Shown: piece after piece, positions 4,884-8,789 of the stretch
How positions within the stretch are numbered: the stretch's first letter is position 1
Layout of the letters: each line of letters opens with the position of its first letter
The notes under the pieces: model-generated
Database searches by the model: none
The model's input: only the letters and a program-made list of their open reading frames with translations
What the model was told of the DNA's origin: nothing
Translations under genes and position numbers: made by a program
From: Kiritimatiellia bacterium
GTDB taxonomy: Bacteria; Verrucomicrobiota; Kiritimatiellia; RFP12; UBA1067
Direction: 5' to 3'
Assembly: GCA_024405255.1 (NCBI GenBank)
Contig: JAKSOY010000190.1
Location: 1 to 8,789, forward strand
Length of the DNA stretch: 8,789 bases

Positions 4884-7238
4884 TCACTCCGTCTTCTTCA
4901 TATTCTTAGACACTTCGTCCAGCGTCGCGCGCACGTGGGGATTTTTCGGGTCCGCCTCCACCGCCCGGCGGGCCGCGGCGAGCGCCTCGTCGTGCCGCCC
5001 GAGGCGCGAAAGCGCCAGCGCCATGTCGTTGAGGACGGCGGCGGACCTCAGGCCCAGCCGTTCGGCATTCCTGAGGAAGCGCAGCGCCGAGGCGCTCTCG
5101 CCCCGCATGAGCCGCGTCGAACCCGCCAGCGCGCTCGCGAGCGCATGCCCCGGTTCGCGCCGCAGGATCCTGAGCGCGTCGTTTTCCAGCGTGTCCTTGT
5201 CGCCGAGCGCCATGTCGACCGCCAGCAGCCGGTTGAACGCCAACTTGACGTCTCCCTCGCCCCGGTCGACGACGGACTGGTAGCGGCGCTGGGCTTCGAT
5301 CAGGCCGGCGCCTCCCCGCAGCTGCGCGAGCTGGCCGAGGAAAAGGTCTTTCACCCAGGCTGCGACGGCGCGGTCGTCGAGCGCGGGCCTGGCGGCCTTC
5401 GCGATCGCATCCAGTTCGGCGAGACGGGACTTCCCCTTCAGCTTCTCCGCCGCCTCCAGCCGGTCGAGCCCCTGGCGCAGAAGCTGTCCGGACGGCGTCT
5501 CCCAGAACGCGCGCTGGCGCGCGCGCACGTTTTCCGCCAGGCGGCTGCGGACGTCCTGCGGCACGAAGAGACGCCCGCCTTCCGCCAGCTGGTTGCGCAG
5601 CGCGTGCAGCCCCTTGATGTCCGAAAGCTCCGTACGGACCTCCTTCGCGACGAGCTTCGCGACCGCGTCGTCGCCTGCGAGTCCGCGGCGGGCCATTTCG
5701 TCCATGTTCAGGAGAAGCGACAGATTCTTCCTGTCCACCTCCTTGCGCACGAACGCGTACGTCGCCCAGGCCCGCTCCTTCTGGCCTGTCTCCTGCAGGA
5801 GCGTTCCGACCGCGTTGCCGTGCGCCGAGAAACGACACCGTATCAGATCCGCCGCCCGGTCGCGTCCCCGAAGGAGCGGCGCCGTCTTCGACCAGGCGTC
5901 GCGCCAGTGCCTTTCCGCCGACGCCGCGTCGACCTCCCCCGCCTCCGGCCGCCAGCAGAACGCCAGCGGACTGACCGACCGCCTCTGACCGTCCGCAGCC
6001 GGCGGCTCGAAGACGGTCGCGAACACGCAGTTCGTCGCCGCGTCCGGACGGGTCATCCAGAATTCCACAAAACGCGACGGCCCGAGATCGGCCACCAGCA
6101 GCAGGTCGTCGTCCGCCTCGGGCCGTTCCTCGTGCACCCACCGCGCGATCTCTTCGCCGTGCGCCCTGTCGCTTTCGCGGCCGAACGTCACGAGATGCGT
6201 CATGGAGGGGAGATAGAACCGGAGGAGGGCGTCGAAGACTCCGTCGCTGACGAGCCAGCGACGCCCCTCGGCCTCCTTCACGAGACCGCGCACGTATTCG
6301 TCCGCAGCCCGCCCCGTCCCGCTGCGGCGGACGCAGACCGACGTCTGGACGCCCGCGATCGCCAGCGTGACGGCGAGCACGACGAACGCATCGCCCGTCA
6401 CGCTCCACCGGCGGACCACCCCGTAGACCAGCGTGGCGACCGCACCCGCGAGGAACAGCCAGACCGTGCTGAGGCGAACGCCGGGCAGCCTTGTCGGGAT
6501 CGACCACCCGAGCAGAAGCCCCAGCCCGACGGCGAGCGCGAAGCCGAGGGCGAACCACGCGACGACGACCGTGGGGCTCATCTGCCGGCGCTTCACCGAG
6601 TCGAACCAGGTCCGCGCGACGACAAGCGGAAAGGCGACGAGGCCGGGCGTGCCCTCGACCGCCGACAGGCCGGCGACAAACCCCACCGCCAGGGTTCGCA
6701 GCTTGTCGGGAACATCCGTCTCGGACAGGCGGATGCCGCCGAAAGTCAGCGCGATCGCAAGCATCGCAAGCGCCAGCTGCACCGCGTAGGGCCCGACATG
6801 CGTGGCGGCCGCGAAGACTTCGGGCATGGAGGCGAAGAAGAACGCCGCGACCGGTCCTACGAGGGCGAGAAAGGTGCCGCTGTACGAGCTGTCGTCTCTC
6901 GTGTTCGCGACAGCCCACATGAACGCGCGGCGCACGGAAAAGGCGACGGCGCCGGCGGCGATGCCGCCGGCGAGCGCCGAGACGACCCCCAGGCGAAAGG
7001 CCGGCGCGCCGTCGAGGAACGTCCAGCAAAGGCGGACAAGCAGCCCCCAGACGACCGGAACGCCCCGCCGCGCGCCGAAGACGCACTCGGCCGTGTATGC
7101 GCTGTCGGCCCCGAACGGAAGCGTGTCCGCGAGGCAGAAGTAAAACGCGAGCGAGGCCGCCAGACCCGTCACGACGGCCGTCAGCGCCGTCAGCCGATCC
7201 GTCTTCCCGCGAAAGGACAGGCCTTCTTCTTCAGACAT
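4884..7238 (-). CDS. Multi-pass membrane protein, DUF2723/GT-C-like N-terminus with C-terminal TPR repeats
   Basis: This is a 784-residue protein. Residues 1-300 hold about eight or nine hydrophobic segments, near 16-36, 61-75 (weak), 82-103, 122-140, 150-168, 183-206, 224-246, 256-276 and 283-300. The first external loop has GADSAYTAE (43-51), followed by PAFRLGVVSALAGGIAAGA (79-97) and PEVFAAATHVGPYAVQLALA (139-158). These echo in order the GDSGEL, AFRxNLLSALFGA and AEVYALN motifs of DUF2723 (TMEM260-like GT-C proteins), though the first is degenerate. Residues 310-430 form a soluble domain, the middle is helical, and about 664-770 contain TPR-type helix pairs (NDMALALSRLGRHDEALAAA, 737-756). 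I infer a glycosyltransferase-like or lipid-linked sugar role, but catalysis is unproven. The ATG at 7238 overlaps the stop of the PEP-CTERM gene by eight bases, and no strong ribosome-binding site is present, so translational coupling is likely. Confidence 0.8.
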   Translation of the reverse strand: MSEEEGLSFRGKTDRLTALTAVVTGLAASLAFYFCLADTLPFGADSAYTAECVFGARRGVPVVWGLLVRLCWTFLDGAPAFRLGVVSALAGGIAAGAVAFSVRRAFMWAVANTRDDSSYSGTFLALVGPVAAFFFASMPEVFAAATHVGPYAVQLALAMLAIALTFGGIRLSETDVPDKLRTLAVGFVAGLSAVEGTPGLVAFPLVVARTWFDSVKRRQMSPTVVVAWFALGFALAVGLGLLLGWSIPTRLPGVRLSTVWLFLAGAVATLVYGVVRRWSVTGDAFVVLAVTLAIAGVQTSVCVRRSGTGRAADEYVRGLVKEAEGRRWLVSDGVFDALLRFYLPSMTHLVTFGRESDRAHGEEIARWVHEERPEADDDLLLVADLGPSRFVEFWMTRPDAATNCVFATVFEPPAADGQRRSVSPLAFCWRPEAGEVDAASAERHWRDAWSKTAPLLRGRDRAADLIRCRFSAHGNAVGTLLQETGQKERAWATYAFVRKEVDRKNLSLLLNMDEMARRGLAGDDAVAKLVAKEVRTELSDIKGLHALRNQLAEGGRLFVPQDVRSRLAENVRARQRAFWETPSGQLLRQGLDRLEAAEKLKGKSRLAELDAIAKAARPALDDRAVAAWVKDLFLGQLAQLRGGAGLIEAQRRYQSVVDRGEGDVKLAFNRLLAVDMALGDKDTLENDALRILRREPGHALASALAGSTRLMRGESASALRFLRNAERLGLRSAAVLNDMALALSRLGRHDEALAAARRAVEADPKNPHVRATLDEVSKNMKKTE

Positions 7239-7821
7239 GGCGCTTTCTTCTCAAGCTCAGGAGCGCGCCGCCCAGCAGCAGCAGCATCGCGCCGGACGGC
7301 TCCGGGATCGAATACGCGCCGCCGTCCCAGGCGGACCCAGCCGGCGCCGCCGTGGCACTCATCTGCTGGATGTGCTCGGAGAGCAGCGCGCTGTAGTCGG
7401 CGAGCGTGCCGTAGGCGAGCACGGTCCAATCGTCGACGTTGCGGTAGGCGCCGAGCTCGACCATGAACTGGACGCCTTCGCGCGCGTAGCTTTCGCCGAG
7501 ACCCGCATAGAGCGGCTCAAGGACCCAGCCGTCCTCGCCCTCGCTCGGCATCGCCAGCGCGTCGCCAAGCGAAATGAATTCCGAGCCGTTGCTCGCGTAG
7601 AGCTGGAGGTAGCTCGAAGTGTCCCCGTCAACCGCCTTCATGCGAATGGCGTTGATTTTTTCTCCTCCCGGGCCTGTGACGTCTTTGGCCTGATAGGTCT
7701 GCTCGTTCGAGCCTGTGATTTTCGGATCGTTGAAACACCAGAGCAGGGCCTCTTCGGCCTTCCCCGTCCGACTCGCGAAACAGGCCGAAACCAGTACCAA
7801 AACAGCAAACAATCTTTTCAT
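7231..7821 (-). CDS. PEP-CTERM sorting-domain surface protein
   Basis: This 196-residue exported protein carries a complete PEP-CTERM tail: PEP at 173-175, a hydrophobic helix at 177-190 (GAMLLLLGGALLSL) and a basic end RRKRHV (191-196). In known systems such tails are recognised and cleaved by an exosortase in the inner membrane; none is present here. The N-terminus (MKRLFAVLVLVSACFASRTG) is a signal peptide, cleaved either near GKA-EE (residue 22) or, since VSAC at 11-14 fits a lipobox, as a lipoprotein. The mature region (about 23-165) is acidic and beta-rich with no family I can name; VELGAYRNVDDWTVLAYGTL (121-140) looks strand-like. The start is supported by AAGGA (7828-7832) six bases before the ATG. 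The stop overlaps the start of the GT-C-like gene, and the secreted repeat protein ends 50 bp upstream. Confidence 0.9.
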   Translation of the reverse strand: MKRLFAVLVLVSACFASRTGKAEEALLWCFNDPKITGSNEQTYQAKDVTGPGGEKINAIRMKAVDGDTSSYLQLYASNGSEFISLGDALAMPSEGEDGWVLEPLYAGLGESYAREGVQFMVELGAYRNVDDWTVLAYGTLADYSALLSEHIQQMSATAAPAGSAWDGGAYSIPEPSGAMLLLLGGALLSLRRKRHV

Positions 7822-7871
7822 TGGAATTCCTTATTGAATCTACATCTTGAATAATGCACGTCGTCCCAAAT

Positions 7872-8669
7872 TCACTCGCCGGCCTTCTTCCAGCTGAACG
7901 AAAACGCCTCGCCCCTGCGCACGTACCAGATGGCGGCGCCGGCGGAAACCTCTGCGGAGGTGTCGCGCGCCTTCTGCCTCATGAGCCCGGTCGCGCGATC
8001 GGTCACCCATCCGCCGCCCGTGCCCCACTTGCCGTTCTTCCAGGTGAAGATCTGGTGGGCGCCGTCGTTTTTCACCACGGCGATCTCATCGCCCGCGAGT
8101 GGATTGTCATTCCACTCGATGTCGTTGAGCTTGGTCACGGCCGTACGGTCGGGATTGGCGAGCAGCGTCCAGGCCGACGCGCCCGACCCGACCCCGGCGA
8201 CGGTGACGGTTTCGGACGCGGCCGCGTACTGCCCGCTCACGTAGAACGGCTTGGACAGGTCCGCGCCTTCGCCGCAGCGCACCAGCCACAGCCCGAGACC
8301 GCGTTTGAGGGTGCGCTCGTTGGCCGCCGCCGCCTCGGCAAGCGTCTGCGCGCCCGGCACCTTCGCAATCGTCGTCACCGGCACCCACGCGCGTTTCTCG
8401 CCGACCGACCAGGCCTCGTAGTCCCCGTTGGGCTTCACGGCCATCACCGTGTCGCCGACCGCCAGGTTGCGCGTCTTCACGAGCGCGGCAATGTCGATCG
8501 GCGTGGCGTCGTTCTCGGCGAAGCCGACCCACGGCACGTTGACGATCGTGTTCGTCGCGCTTGAATTGATCTCCAGAAGCCCGCCGATGTTGGCGCTCTC
8601 CACCGCCGAGACGGCAAAGGCCATCGCCAGGGGTAATGCAAGAGACGCGAGACGCGAGACATGAAACAT
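7872..8669 (-). CDS. Secreted protein with two internal repeats, unknown function
   Basis: This is a 265-residue protein. The ATG at 8669 is preferred over an in-frame TTG at 8687 because AAAAAGGAG (8676-8684) lies six bases upstream of the ATG. Residues 1-22 are a signal peptide (MFHVSRLASLALPLAMAFAV, then SA), with likely cleavage near SAV-ES. The mature protein appears to contain two similar units, about 46-147 and 166-262. Each has the order W, then GDxxxxVK (72-79 and 193-200), then a W-containing strand, then GxxxWxVRxGE (126-134 and 246-253). The first reads GLGLWLVRCGE and the second GAAIWYVRRGE. I recognise no named family; a repeated beta domain in a surface or outer-membrane-associated protein is inferred. 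It leads the apparent operon with the PEP-CTERM and GT-C-like genes. No clear promoter was found in the repetitive DNA upstream. Confidence 0.78.
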   Translation of the reverse strand: MFHVSRLASLALPLAMAFAVSAVESANIGGLLEINSSATNTIVNVPWVGFAENDATPIDIAALVKTRNLAVGDTVMAVKPNGDYEAWSVGEKRAWVPVTTIAKVPGAQTLAEAAAANERTLKRGLGLWLVRCGEGADLSKPFYVSGQYAAASETVTVAGVGSGASAWTLLANPDRTAVTKLNDIEWNDNPLAGDEIAVVKNDGAHQIFTWKNGKWGTGGGWVTDRATGLMRQKARDTSAEVSAGAAIWYVRRGEAFSFSWKKAGE

Positions 8670-8675
8670 AAGACT

Positions 8676-8684
8676 CTCCTTTTT
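8676..8684 (-). promoter_or_regulatory. Strong ribosome-binding site of the secreted repeat protein
   Basis: AAAAAGGAG on the minus strand lies six bases before the ATG at 8669. It directly borders the end of the upstream tandem repeat (8685). It decides the start, because the longer frame from TTG at 8687 would place the ribosome-binding site inside the coding sequence. Confidence 0.8.
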
Positions 8685-8789
8685 CAATCAGACAATCAGT
8701 CAATCAAACAAACCGAACAACCGAACAATCCGAACAATCCAAACAATCGAACAATCCGAACAATCGAACAATCCGAACAATCGAACAAT
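8685..8789. repeat. Degenerate 8-9 bp tandem repeat, continuing past the right edge
   Basis: From 8713 to 8789 there are nine uninterrupted units of the form C(C)GAACAAT. Several alternate between nine and eight bases, giving a 17-bp higher-order period at the right end. From 8685 to 8712 the repeat decays into CAATCAGA, CAATCAGT, CAATCAAA and CAAA, with the same 8-base rhythm. It occupies the whole upstream region of the secreted repeat protein and stops at its ribosome-binding site. The strand on which it acts, if any, is unknown, and the full length is not visible. Confidence 0.88.

Noticed and set aside
4906..7086. 726-codon second minus-strand frame inside the membrane protein gene
   Set aside because: It is an out-of-frame shadow with extreme Arg and Gly content; the overlapping frame has the real features.
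4935..7466. 843-codon open frame on the plus strand
   Set aside because: It is antisense to the GT-C-like gene, and its product is an Arg-rich composition artefact. The minus-strand frame has clear membrane segments and TPRs.
8685..8789. CRISPR-like array
   Set aside because: Units are 8-9 bp and directly adjacent, with no unique spacers, so this is a simple tandem repeat.

Overview
The window is a high-GC bacterial segment in which every convincing gene reads leftwards on the minus strand. Two features suggest a Kiritimatiellota, Lentisphaerota or Verrucomicrobiota-type bacterium: a protein with a PEP-CTERM sorting tail, and several large secreted proteins of unfamiliar family. The phylum is an inference. 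No rRNA, tRNA or other phylogenetic marker is visible.

Right block (8789 to 4884, in reading order). A degenerate 8-9 bp tandem repeat runs off the right edge and ends at the ribosome-binding site of a secreted protein with two internal repeats (8669-7872). Next comes a small PEP-CTERM surface protein (7821-7231). Its stop codon overlaps the start of a 784-residue multi-pass membrane protein with C-terminal TPR repeats (7238-4884). The N-terminal half of that protein resembles the DUF2723/TMEM260-like GT-C membrane proteins. These three genes look like one operon for cell-surface or exported material.

Middle spacer (4883 to 4390). About 490 bp without a gene. It holds three strong inverted repeats, two of which share a loop sequence in opposite orientation and so belong to one repeat family. 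It also holds a two-copy 32-bp repeat made of AACCCGA/TCGGGTT half-sites, which abuts and slightly overlaps a good promoter for the next gene.

Left block (4389 to 56). An AAA ATPase of the AAA_14/DUF4143 type, noticeably more AT-rich than its neighbours, is followed after 52 bp by a 924-residue secreted multi-domain protein. That protein has a layout typical of polysaccharide-active enzymes: beta domain, beta super-sandwich, alpha/alpha barrel, C-terminal beta domain. Its stop lies 13 bp before the start of a small membrane-anchored coiled-coil protein. A near-consensus promoter at the left edge points to a further leftward gene outside the window.

No CRISPR array, transposase, prophage gene or recognisable defence operon is visible. 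The best leads are the overlapping PEP-CTERM/GT-C-like pair, the palindromic operator-like array before the ATPase, and the paired stem-loop repeats.
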